Positions 47,401-54,425 of a DNA stretch of 64,000 nucleotides are shown here, piece after piece; the first letter of the stretch is position 1, and each line of letters starts with the position of its first letter. Under the pieces are notes generated by a model that saw only the letters and a program-made list of their open reading frames with translations, was not told the DNA's origin and ran no database searches. A program made the position numbers and the translations under genes. Origin of the DNA: Neisseria leonii (GTDB lineage Bacteria > Pseudomonadota > Gammaproteobacteria > Burkholderiales > Neisseriaceae); contig NZ_CP145606.1 in assembly GCF_028776105.2 (NCBI RefSeq), forward strand, positions 930,001 through 994,000. The letters are read 5' to 3'.

Positions 47401-50378
47401 TCAATGTTGCCAAAGGCGTTGCCAGCTTCACCGTCAGCGTCCCTGTAACCGAGGACAACGAAACCGAAGGCAACGAAACCGGTAAAGTAGCTGTTGGCAA
47501 CCCAGACGGCACAGTGGCAGAAGGCAATGAGTTTACTATCAATGATACTTCAACCACCCCAGCCCAACCGCAGCCGAAAGCCGAACAGCCAACGGTTGAC
47601 CCTGTGCCAAATACAGGCTCTGTAACCGTGACTCCAGGCAACGGCAACGACACCGTGGAAATCACTTTCACTGGTGAAGACGAGCAGCCGAAGACAGTTA
47701 CAGTAACCAAAGGTAGCAATGGTGAATGGACAGTTACTGATCCAAACAATACTGGTGCAACGGTTGATCCAACCACTGGTAAAGTAACCATCCCACAAGA
47801 TAGCATCAAAGATAACTCTGATGTTTCTGCCAAAGGTAAAGAAGACGGCAAAACCGACTCTGACCCTAAAACAGGCACCGCAGGCGAAGACAGCAAAGAT
47901 GCCAAAGTCATCTTTGAAGACAAAGACAACGACGGCAACAACGACAACATCGTAACCACCACCCCGAAAAACGAAGGCGAGAACTTGGTAACGACCATCA
48001 AGCTCACCAACAACAACGGTGTGGACAACTTGGCAGTCGGCATCACAGCCGCTTCACAAGTGGACGGTGATGACTTTGACACCGACAATGTTACTTACAC
48101 CGCTTACGACAAAGACGGCAACGAAGTACCAAACGGCATCACCAAAAATGCAGATGGCACAGTCAATGTTGCCAAAGGCGTTGCCAGCTTCACCGTCAGC
48201 GTCCCTGTAACCGAGGACAACGAAACCGAAGGCAACGAAACCGGTAAAGTAGCTGTTGGCAACCCAGACGGCACAGTGGTAGAAGGCAATGAGTTTACCA
48301 TCAACGACACCTCAACCGCCCCTGCAGATCCGGCAACCAGCTTCACCTTGGGCTTGACCGACAACTTAACCGATGAAAACGACCCGAACCGCTTCCCAAT
48401 CAACGGCAGAACCGAAGCCTATGCCTACTATGAAGGCGGCAATACCAACAAATATATCGGTGAGATTGCCAACGCCAGCGGCGATACGGCATTAAGCCGC
48501 GACACAGGCTTGACCAACGATCCGAACATCACCTTGATTGTGAACTTGGACAAACCGTTGGCAGCAGGTCAAGAGTTGGTGGTTACCCGCTACACAATGG
48601 TGAACGGTCAGCGTACCAACCCGGAAGATGTCAGCAGCAAATTGAGCGCTGTCGCCAACACCCCGGGGCAATACTCAATGCGTGATGACCTGACCAAAAC
48701 CTACGGCACGGATTATCAATATGAAGTCGTGCTGAAAACCAACGGCGTGGCAGGCACACCAAAAACCTACGACTTCCGCCTGGATACCGAAGTGGAAGCA
48801 ATGGAAGTTACCAAAGCCAACTTCGCCAACGGCAATGCCGAAATCGAGCTGACCGCCCGCGGCAACTCGGAAAAAGGTGCGACCATCTACGGTATGTGGG
48901 AATCAGGCGGCAGCCAGCAGTATGTCCAGTTCACCGAAACCAACGGTGTCTACACGGCAAACCTGCAAGGCTTCAACTACAAAGATGCCAAAGGCCTGCA
49001 AATCATCACCGTGGATGCGGCGGGTAATATCCTGACCCAAAAAACCAACTTTATCCGCAACCTGTTCAGCGAGTACAACGACCAATTAGGTCCGGATACC
49101 ACGCAGAGCAACCTAATCAACAACGGTGGCTATGACGATGCAAACCGCATTGCAGGTCGTCAAGGCGTGGCAGGCTCGCCAAACGGCGTAGTAACCACAG
49201 ACGGCAACGATGCCTTGATTATCGGCTTGGATCAGTTCGGCAATATGGGCTTCCTAAACGGCTCATTGGCTGATGAAGGCGGTGTGGCAAACCCACGCGT
49301 CAACAACATCAACACCGGTGCAGGCGACGACTTTATCCTAGTCCGTGGTGCATACCAAGGCTTTGAAAGAGATGCCGAAATCAATATGGGCGAAGGTAAC
49401 GACAAATTCCAAGTCAACCACGCCGTATTAGGCTCAATGGCAAATCCGAAACTCCGCCTGAATATGGGTGAAGGCAACAATGTTATGGTCTTCAAAGAGT
49501 ACATCGGTGCGACAATGAACACCATCATCACCGCAGGCAACGGCAACGACACAATGCTGGTCGGCACTAACTGGGACGGTCCGAAAACCGCCAACTTCGG
49601 CCACGGCGACAATGTTGTCAATGTCGGCGGCTATATCGTGGGTAACGGTACTCTCGACTTCGGCAACGGCAACGACCAGCTGATCACCGGCGGACACATC
49701 GACGACCGCGACTTCACGGTTAATATGGGCGACGGCGACAACTTCCTTCAAGTCGGCGGCAGCTTGGTCGGCGGTAAAGTCATTATGGGCTCAGGCGACG
49801 ATGTTGCTGTGTTAACGGGTATGGGTGCAACCCACAAACTCACCAGCGACACCGCCGACACCCAATTGATGATGGGTGCAGGTAACGACAGCGTAACCCT
49901 CACCGGCGGCTCAGTGCGTGGCTTGGTAGACCTGGGCGACGGCGACGACACATTAAGTGTTGCCACCATCACCAACTCACCAAACGCCAACGAACTCCGC
50001 TTCGACGGCGGTGCAGGCAACGACACCATCACCCTCACCGGTGGCGACGAAACCTACACAATGGCACTTATCAAGAACTTTGAAGTAATTGATATGAAAG
50101 CCACCGCCACCAAGCAGACCCTGAATGTACGCATCGAAGACATTCTCGCCAACGACAATGTTACCGAGCTGTACATCAAAGGTGGCAACGAAGATGTGGT
50201 GAACTTGGGTGGTAACAACGGCGATGCCAACCTGAACGACCGCTTAAACGGCAACAATGTGGTGTGGACGAAGATGGACGCAGCCCAAAAAACCGTGGAC
50301 GGCATCACCTACGACGCCTACACCGTATCCAGCTCAACCGAGTGGGTATACATCCAACAAGGCGTACAAGTCGTTTAA
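44478..50378 (+). CDS. giant BapA-like repetitive adhesin, type I secretion type
   Basis: The 1966-residue protein has no Sec signal. Residues 1 to about 130 form a BapA-prefix-like domain, followed by a hydrophobic stretch (about 133-160) and an Ig-like domain (about 165-255). Four modules of about 254 residues follow (255-1278). Each has an Ig-like half (VTVTPG...WT.TD) and a Calx-beta-like half with Asp-rich calcium loops such as DKDNDGQND. The last three are nearly identical. The C-terminal third has about ten RTX-like rows (GEGNDKF, GNGNDTM, GDGDDTL; about 1630-1845) and ends in a VYIQQGV strand, as in type I secreted adhesins. No secretion genes lie in the window. CGGAG precedes the start. 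Confidence 0.88.
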   Translation: MSKNITLKVNSAKETLDTLQFNTAGNQAVRVKAQPNVNYELTDEATGFGPENIMTQRSGNDLHIAFEGSDIAQPDLIIEGYYDQDNTNLLIGRHENGNFYPYVPESGQTADAVSMLADHVAAGQALGGNPVTSPLWVFNPLWLLALLPIAGAIAAISGGSGDKAAPKTAAPTVTVTNTDTDGDGTPDKTTISGKTEPDADVTVKLPDGSTVTTKADKNGNYTVDTPNPLKDGDKVTVVAKAPGKDASDPTEGTVPAQPDTTADTPDVVANDDGSVTVTPGDDNVTNKVDYTDEDGNNQTITAKKGDDNTWTATDKDGNPIPTAPDANNPSKPWIDPNTGKITLPPEAVKDGSDVTATATDKAGNEAKDQDTAKNDPKNAKVVFEDKDGDGNNDNIVTETPKSEGETLKTTIKLDNNNGVDNLVIGINGQVDGDDFDLTGVTFTNGVTSNGDGTVNVPAGVTEFDVIVPVKADQTTEGNETGKVAVGNPGDGSVVEGNEFTITDSSTTPAQPQPKAEQPSVTPSDNDGSVTVTPGNGNNGGTISYTGEDDSDNTITTKKGDNGQWTATDQDGNDLPTQADPNNPNKPWIDPTTGVVTIPQDAVKDGSDVTAKGKEDGKTDSDPKTGTAGEDSKDAKVIFEDKDNDGQNDNIVTTTPKNEGENLVTTIKLTNDNGVDNLAVGITAASQVDGDDFDTDNVTYTAYDKDGNEVPNGITKNADGTVNVAKGVASFTVSVPVTEDNETEGNETGKVAVGNPDGTVAEGNEFTINDTSTTPAQPQPKAEQPTVDPVPNTGSVTVTPGNGNDTVEITFTGEDEQPKTVTVTKGSNGEWTVTDPNNTGATVDPTTGKVTIPQDSIKDNSDVSAKGKEDGKTDSDPKTGTAGEDSKDAKVIFEDKDNDGQNDNIVTTTPKNEGENLVTTIKLTNNNGVDNLAVGITAASQVDGDDFDTDNVTYTAYDKDGNEVPNGITKNADGTVNVAKGVASFTVSVPVTEDNETEGNETGKVAVGNPDGTVAEGNEFTINDTSTTPAQPQPKAEQPTVDPVPNTGSVTVTPGNGNDTVEITFTGEDEQPKTVTVTKGSNGEWTVTDPNNTGATVDPTTGKVTIPQDSIKDNSDVSAKGKEDGKTDSDPKTGTAGEDSKDAKVIFEDKDNDGNNDNIVTTTPKNEGENLVTTIKLTNNNGVDNLAVGITAASQVDGDDFDTDNVTYTAYDKDGNEVPNGITKNADGTVNVAKGVASFTVSVPVTEDNETEGNETGKVAVGNPDGTVVEGNEFTINDTSTAPADPATSFTLGLTDNLTDENDPNRFPINGRTEAYAYYEGGNTNKYIGEIANASGDTALSRDTGLTNDPNITLIVNLDKPLAAGQELVVTRYTMVNGQRTNPEDVSSKLSAVANTPGQYSMRDDLTKTYGTDYQYEVVLKTNGVAGTPKTYDFRLDTEVEAMEVTKANFANGNAEIELTARGNSEKGATIYGMWESGGSQQYVQFTETNGVYTANLQGFNYKDAKGLQIITVDAAGNILTQKTNFIRNLFSEYNDQLGPDTTQSNLINNGGYDDANRIAGRQGVAGSPNGVVTTDGNDALIIGLDQFGNMGFLNGSLADEGGVANPRVNNINTGAGDDFILVRGAYQGFERDAEINMGEGNDKFQVNHAVLGSMANPKLRLNMGEGNNVMVFKEYIGATMNTIITAGNGNDTMLVGTNWDGPKTANFGHGDNVVNVGGYIVGNGTLDFGNGNDQLITGGHIDDRDFTVNMGDGDNFLQVGGSLVGGKVIMGSGDDVAVLTGMGATHKLTSDTADTQLMMGAGNDSVTLTGGSVRGLVDLGDGDDTLSVATITNSPNANELRFDGGAGNDTITLTGGDETYTMALIKNFEVIDMKATATKQTLNVRIEDILANDNVTELYIKGGNEDVVNLGGNNGDANLNDRLNGNNVVWTKMDAAQKTVDGITYDAYTVSSSTEWVYIQQGVQVV
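45241..48314 (+). repeat. coding repeat array of four units of about 762 bp
   Basis: Units start at about 45241, 46003, 46790 and 47552. Unit 1 is divergent, unit 2 is about 787 bp and differs mainly in its Ig half, and units 3 and 4 are exactly 762 bp and almost identical. The second halves of units 2, 3 and 4 are also nearly identical. This points to recent duplication and conversion. Confidence 0.9.
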
Positions 50379-50379
50379 T

Positions 50380-50965
50380 GTAGGTCGGATACTTGTATCC
50401 GACTGGATGCGGTATCCGACTGGTTGCGGTATCCGACTGGATGCGGTATCCGATAACCTCGGTGTCGGATTGAAAAACCCGACCTACCGCAACTCGGATA
50501 TCCGTATCCGACATTAACGGAACACCATAAACCAAACACCCCCGAAGTTCGGGGGTGTTTTTTTGTAGGTCGGATACTTGTATCCGACATTTACGCTGTA
50601 TCCGACATTTCCATTTGCCTGCCATCGGTTTTTGATTATGTCTTGTATCCGACATTCACGCCGTATCCCACATTTTCCCGCACGGCAATGTCGGATTTAA
50701 AAATCCGACCTACCTATCGTGCGAATTTATCAAACCGTAGGTCGGATACTTGTATCCGACATTATGCAAATTCACATCCAACATAAAAAATGGCAAACCG
50801 TTGATAAAAATGTCGGATTTAAAAATCCGACCTACAAATCACCGTGCAAATTCATTATGATATATACATAAAAAAACCGTAGGTCGGATACTTGTATCCG
50901 ACATTGCATATTTATCATCGGCATTATTATGTCGGATAAAAAAATGTCGGATTTAAAAATCCAAC
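50380..50965. repeat. REP cluster between adhesin and RAYT gene
   Basis: Copies lie at 50380-50403 (one base after the adhesin stop), 50464-50487, 50565-50588, 50690-50713, 50737-50760, 50812-50835, 50879-50902 and 50946-50965. Two loop types alternate, ATACTTGTAT and ATTTAAAAAT, usually in opposite orientation. A 17-bp unit (GGATGCGGTATCCGACT) is repeated three times at 50405-50455. Confidence 0.9.
50535..50564 (+). terminator. intrinsic terminator of the adhesin operon
   Basis: AACACCCCCGA and TCGGGGGTGTT form an 11-bp stem with a 3-nt loop, followed by seven T. It lies 157 bp after the adhesin stop. Confidence 0.9.
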
Positions 50966-50999
50966 CGACCGACAACCATTCAAAACAAAGGAGACTTCA

Positions 51000-51491
51000 A
51001 TGCACTACCGACGGCTCTACCACCAAGGCGGCACTTACTTTTTTACCGTGGTAACGCACAAACGCCAACCGATTTTAACCACCGACACCGTCCGCACCGC
51101 TCTGCGACAGGCTGTGATGACTGTCCGTGAACAATACCCCTTTGAAAATGTGGCGTGGGTACTCCTGCCCGACCATATGCACATCATTTGGCGGCTGCCT
51201 GACGGCGACGGCAATTTCTCCGAACGCTGGCGGCAAATCAAACGCCGCACCCAATTTCAACTCGGCTCATCGGTCAAACTGTGGCAAAACCGCTTTTGGG
51301 AACATCTGATCCGTGATGAAAAAGACTTTGAACACCATTTTGATTACCTGCATTTCAACCCCGTCAAACACGGTTACGCCCAAACCGTTGCCGATTGGCA
51401 ATTTTCCACCTTTCATCGTTATGTCAAACAAGGGATTTATCCGCACGATTGGGGCGGCGGCACACAGATGGATTGGGAATTTGGCGAATAA
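51000..51491 (+). CDS. REP-associated tyrosine transposase (RAYT)
   Basis: This 163-residue Y1-transposase-like protein starts MHYRRLYHQGGTYFFTVVT, a RAYT signature. The HUH metal pair is His59 and His61 in PDHMHIIW. The catalytic Tyr116 lies in HFDYLHFNPVKHGY. RAYTs cut and join single-stranded REP DNA and are thought to spread REPs. AAAGGAG precedes the start. REP palindromes with the GTAG end flank the gene on both sides. It is a single-copy domesticated transposase gene, not an insertion sequence with inverted ends. Confidence 0.93.
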   Translation: MHYRRLYHQGGTYFFTVVTHKRQPILTTDTVRTALRQAVMTVREQYPFENVAWVLLPDHMHIIWRLPDGDGNFSERWRQIKRRTQFQLGSSVKLWQNRFWEHLIRDEKDFEHHFDYLHFNPVKHGYAQTVADWQFSTFHRYVKQGIYPHDWGGGTQMDWEFGE

Positions 51492-51588
51492 ATTGCCGAT
51501 GGGAGATGATGTTACACGCCGTGCAAATGTTGATAAAAAAATGTCGGATTAAAACACCGCCCAAATCGTGCAAATATCGAAAAAAAAT

Positions 51589-51682
51589 GTCGGATTTAAA
51601 AATCCGACCTACAAATCACCGTAGGTCGGATACTTGTATCCGACATTTTCCCCACGGATATTGTTGGATTGAAAAACCCGAC
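51589..51682. repeat. REP cluster downstream of the RAYT gene
   Basis: Copies lie at 51589-51612 (ATTTAAAAAT loop), 51621-51644 (ATACTTGTAT loop) and a decayed one near 51662. They lie head to head, like the copies upstream of the gene. Confidence 0.85.
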
Positions 51683-51702
51683 CAACATTACCGATATTCT
51701 AC

Positions 51703-51731
51703 TTGGCTTTTTATAACTTATTGGTTATAAT
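51703..51731 (+). promoter_or_regulatory. higBA promoter with overlapping operator
   Basis: TTGGCT (51703-51708) and TATAAT (51726-51731) are 17 bp apart. The inverted repeat TTATAAC (51711-51717) / GTTATAA (51724-51730) lies over the spacer and -10, a fitting site for autorepression by HigA. Confidence 0.7.
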
Positions 51732-51761
51732 TACCCCAAAAAAGAAATCGCAGGCGGAACA

Positions 51762-52112
51762 ATGTTTACGGTTATTTATGCCCCACAATTTGCCGATTGG
51801 CTATCAACACTTGATGATGAAGCATTGGAAGATGTTGAGGCGATGATAGAATTGCTCAAAACATACGGCTACAACTTGGCACGCCCCTACGCCGATACCA
51901 TCAAAGGCAGTAAATTTAATAACCTTAAAGAATTACGCATACAGCACGATGGCAGACCTTTGCGGGCATTTTTTATCTTCGACCCACTGCGGCAGGCGAT
52001 TGTCCTGTGCGGTGGCGACAAAACAGGCGATAAACGCTTTTATCAAAAAATGATTCCGCTTGCCGAAAGCATCTATCAATACTATCTTACCCAGTTGGAG
52101 CAACCGCAATGA
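51762..52112 (+). CDS. higB: HigB-like toxin (RelE/ParE superfamily)
   Basis: This 116-residue protein matches the Gp49/HigB group of ribosome-dependent mRNA nucleases. The stretches FNNLKELRIQHDGRPLRAFF and VLCGGDKTGDKRFYQKMIP contain the conserved basic residues and the final Lys/Arg helix. Its stop overlaps the antitoxin start (ATGA at 52109-52112), toxin first, which is the HigBA order. GC content is lower than in the housekeeping genes. Confidence 0.9.
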   Translation: MFTVIYAPQFADWLSTLDDEALEDVEAMIELLKTYGYNLARPYADTIKGSKFNNLKELRIQHDGRPLRAFFIFDPLRQAIVLCGGDKTGDKRFYQKMIPLAESIYQYYLTQLEQPQ

Positions 52113-52408
52113 AATTTATCAGCCACGATGACTACATCGCCCGCCTGCCAGCCGACCAGCAGGAGCGTATCCACGCCAAAGCCCAAAAGCTCAAACAGGC
52201 ATACGAACTGGCACAGCTGCGGCAAAATGCCGAGCTGTCGCAACAGGCACTTGCCGCCAAAATGGGCGTATCGCAAGCCAATATCAGCAAAATTGAAAAC
52301 GGCGGCGATGTGCAGCTATCCACCCTGCAAAAATATGTCGCAGCCTTGGGCGGCAAACTCGCCATCACCGCCACAATGGCAGACGGCAAAGTGATTGCGA
52401 TTGTGTAA
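52109..52408 (+). CDS. higA: HigA-like antitoxin (XRE helix-turn-helix)
   Basis: This 99-residue DNA-binding antitoxin has an XRE domain at about 40-92: LSQQALAAKMGVSQANISKI is the helix-turn-helix. It neutralises HigB and represses the operon. The first part of this gene (52130-52275) has been copied to 53404-53549. A hairpin terminator follows. Confidence 0.9.
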   Translation: MKFISHDDYIARLPADQQERIHAKAQKLKQAYELAQLRQNAELSQQALAAKMGVSQANISKIENGGDVQLSTLQKYVAALGGKLAITATMADGKVIAIV

Positions 52409-52423
52409 GTTGGGCTTGCCAAT

Positions 52424-52454
52424 AAACACCGCCTGATTTTGGCGGTGTTTTTTT
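52424..52454 (+). terminator. intrinsic terminator of higBA
   Basis: AAACACCGCC and GGCGGTGTTT form a 10-bp stem with a 7-nt loop, followed by a run of T. Confidence 0.9.
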
Positions 52455-52514
52455 GCATTGATGCCAAACCGTGGTGAATGTTGGATAAAAAAACATTGCC
52501 CAAACCGTGTAAAT

Positions 52515-52538
52515 GTCGGATTTAAAAATCCGACCTAC
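52515..52538. repeat. REP palindrome between the two toxin-antitoxin operons
   Basis: GTCGGATTTAAAAATCCGAC is followed by CTAC. It is the same loop type as the copies next to the RAYT gene. Confidence 0.88.
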
Positions 52539-52653
52539 ATTGCCAACACCCTTAAAATTACCCGCAACAAGCGGCACATCAAAACCGCATTCTCCAATCT
52601 CCAAAGCCCTTTTTCAGACGGCAACACCAATTTCTTTTCTGTTGCTGTTTTGC

Positions 52654-52682
52654 TATAATTAAGACCATAAAAAAGGTCTTAA
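52654..52682 (+). promoter_or_regulatory. -10 element and operator of the phd-vapC operon
   Basis: TATAAT at 52654-52659 is followed by the perfect inverted repeat TTAAGACC (52659-52666) / GGTCTTAA (52675-52682). It lies directly before AAAAGGAG and the antitoxin start. The -35 is weak (TTTCTT at 52631-52636). The repeat fits antitoxin autoregulation. Confidence 0.65.
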
Positions 52683-52693
52683 AAGGAGTATTT

Positions 52694-52936
52694 ATGCCAA
52701 GCATCAGCATTTCCGAATTGAAGAAAAATCCATCGGCAGCGATTTTTGAGGCACAAAATGAGGCAGTAACAGTACTCAACCACAACAAGCCTGCTGCTTA
52801 TCTGCTGTCGGTTGCCGAATATGAAACCCTGACCGGCAGAGTCCGGCTGGGCAGCCGTATCCGTCAGCGTTTTCAAGAGATTGCCGATGACGGCTTTTTA
52901 CTGCCCGATCGGGCGGATCTGCCCAGAGGTTATTAA
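52694..52936 (+). CDS. Phd/YefM-type antitoxin
   Basis: This 80-residue protein starts MPSISISELKKNPSAAIFEA, the Phd/YefM DNA-binding fold, with HNKPAAYLLSVAEYE after it. The C-terminal part (about 50-80) should bind and block the toxin. AAAAGGAG precedes it. The stop overlaps the PIN toxin start (TAATG), so translation is coupled. Confidence 0.9.
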   Translation: MPSISISELKKNPSAAIFEAQNEAVTVLNHNKPAAYLLSVAEYETLTGRVRLGSRIRQRFQEIADDGFLLPDRADLPRGY

Positions 52937-53349
52937 TGTATCTAATTGATACCAATGTGATTTCCGAGCTGATGCGTCCTGTGCCGAATGCTGGCGTTTT
53001 GGCGTGGCTGGACAGCCATCATCCGCTGTACATCAGCAGCATAACCCAAGCCGAGCTACTGTTTGGGGTATACCGCATGGCGGAGAGCAAACGCAAAACC
53101 GCCTATCTTGCCGCCTTGCAGGAAATGTTTGAACAGGATTTCATCGGTCGGATTATCGGTTTTGATACGGCTTGTACCACTGCCTATGCCGAAATCTGCT
53201 GCCGTCGTTTTGCCGTGGGCAAACCCATTCATACCGCCGATGCCCAAATCGCCGCCATTGCTTTGACATACGGTATGTGCCTGACAACACGCAACACCAA
53301 GGATTTTACCGATATTGACGGTTTGACGCTGATCAATCCTTTTGTTTGA
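52936..53349 (+). CDS. vapC: VapC/FitB-like PIN-domain toxin ribonuclease
   Basis: This 137-residue PIN nuclease has the acidic residues in order: Asp5 in YLIDTNVISE, Glu near 37 in ITQAELLFG, Asp near 99 in HTADAQIAA, and the last Asp/Asn in TRNTKDFTDI. The family cleaves tRNA or other RNAs. It is coupled to the Phd-type antitoxin. The 50 bp after its stop show no terminator and run into a recombination scar. Confidence 0.92.
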   Translation: MYLIDTNVISELMRPVPNAGVLAWLDSHHPLYISSITQAELLFGVYRMAESKRKTAYLAALQEMFEQDFIGRIIGFDTACTTAYAEICCRRFAVGKPIHTADAQIAAIALTYGMCLTTRNTKDFTDIDGLTLINPFV

Positions 53350-53403
53350 ATAAGAGATAGACCCAATCGACTGTGCTCCCCAAACAATCCGCCCGCTCTT
53401 AAC

Positions 53404-53713
53404 AACTACATCGCCCGTCTACCAGCCGACCAGCAGGAGCGTATCCACGCCAAAGCCCAAAAGCTCAAACAGGCGTATGAACTGGCACAGCTACGGCAAA
53501 ATGCCGAGCTGTCGCAACAGGCACTTGCCGCCAAAATGGGCGTATCGCACAATTTCAAATCAGCTCATCGGTCAAACTGTGGCCAAGTCTGCACTCCACA
53601 CAGGTTGAGGCTTTATCGACACGTTGGAGGGGATTGCATTGGAACTTGCCGGTATGGATTTGGGCACGTGCGCTATCAGCATCGACAGCTGTCAGGACGG
53701 CCTGGCCGTCTGC
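53404..53713. pseudogene. chimeric scar of higA, RAYT and OmpA-lipoprotein gene fragments
   Basis: Three pieces are joined without gaps. 53404-53549 copies higA 52130-52275 with only about four or five changes. 53550-53583 copies RAYT gene 51252-51285 with two changes. 53584-53713 copies lipoprotein gene 43929-44050 in inverted orientation with roughly 85-90% identity. No piece has an intact start and stop, so none is likely functional. The parents lie up to 9.8 kb upstream, in the same accessory block. Confidence 0.85.
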
Positions 53714-53751
53714 TCTGGGCATAAAAAAGCCCCCGTATGACGGTGGCGGTT

Positions 53752-54183
53752 TCAGACGGCCTGTGATGGCGGCGGATAAACACCGATCTGCCACAGCAGC
53801 GACAAATGGTCGAACTGGGCAAACTCGCGCACAATCCTGCCGTTTTTCAAACGGTAGAGATTCATAGCCGAAACTTTTACCGCCCGATGGCTGGGCGCAT
53901 AACCTTCAAATTCGCCCTGATGCGTCCCCACCACCGAAAAACGTGCCACCAGCACATTGCCCTCGCCCACCACTTCCTCCAAATGCCAAACCGCATCGGG
54001 AAATCCGCTGCGCAGCCGTTGGAGAATCGCCACATAACCCTCGGGGCCGGTATATTCGTGTCCGCTGACCGGCGCCCTGAACACCGCTTCAGGCGCAATC
54101 AATTCTTCGGCCAACGGCAGGGAAGCCGTATTCAAAAACATCACAAAACGCTGCATAAACGCCTGATTTCCGATTTGGCTCAT
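53752..54183 (-). CDS. SnoaL-like / NTF2-fold protein
   Basis: This 143-residue protein has the SnoaL-like cone fold pattern: an N-terminal helix (MQRFVMFLNTA), then GPEGYVAILQRLRSGFPD and NVLVARFSVVGTHQGEF, then AMNLYRLKNGRIVREFAQFD. Members are polyketide-cyclase-like or ester-cyclase-like proteins of varied or unknown role. AAGGACAAGAGC precedes the start at 54181-54183. The last codons and stop (Q-A-V-stop) come from a DUS. Confidence 0.8.
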   Translation of the reverse strand: MSQIGNQAFMQRFVMFLNTASLPLAEELIAPEAVFRAPVSGHEYTGPEGYVAILQRLRSGFPDAVWHLEEVVGEGNVLVARFSVVGTHQGEFEGYAPSHRAVKVSAMNLYRLKNGRIVREFAQFDHLSLLWQIGVYPPPSQAV

Positions 54184-54425
54184 GGCTCTTGTCCTTTTAC
54201 TTGCCCGCAAACAGTGAAATGCATCATACGCCAAGAACGGATTTTTTTGTAGTCGCATGTAATTTCCGGCCATGCCGCCGGCCTGCGGGCAGCTATGCCG
54301 CCTCCGGGCTGTTTTTCCCCACCGACCGCCAGCCCCCGCTAACCGGAATTTACCCGACTGCCCCTTTATTTTCTGCGGTACGGCCGTCATGATGCGGTTT
54401 TCCACTAACCGAGCAAGGCACACTC

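Noticed and set aside
45241..48314. Regular repeats resembling a CRISPR or satellite array
   Set aside because: The period is 762 bp in frame within one protein; these are protein modules.
51000..51491. RAYT gene considered as an IS200-type insertion sequence
   Set aside because: There is no accessory tnpB, no element ends other than REPs, and the protein fits the RAYT group better.
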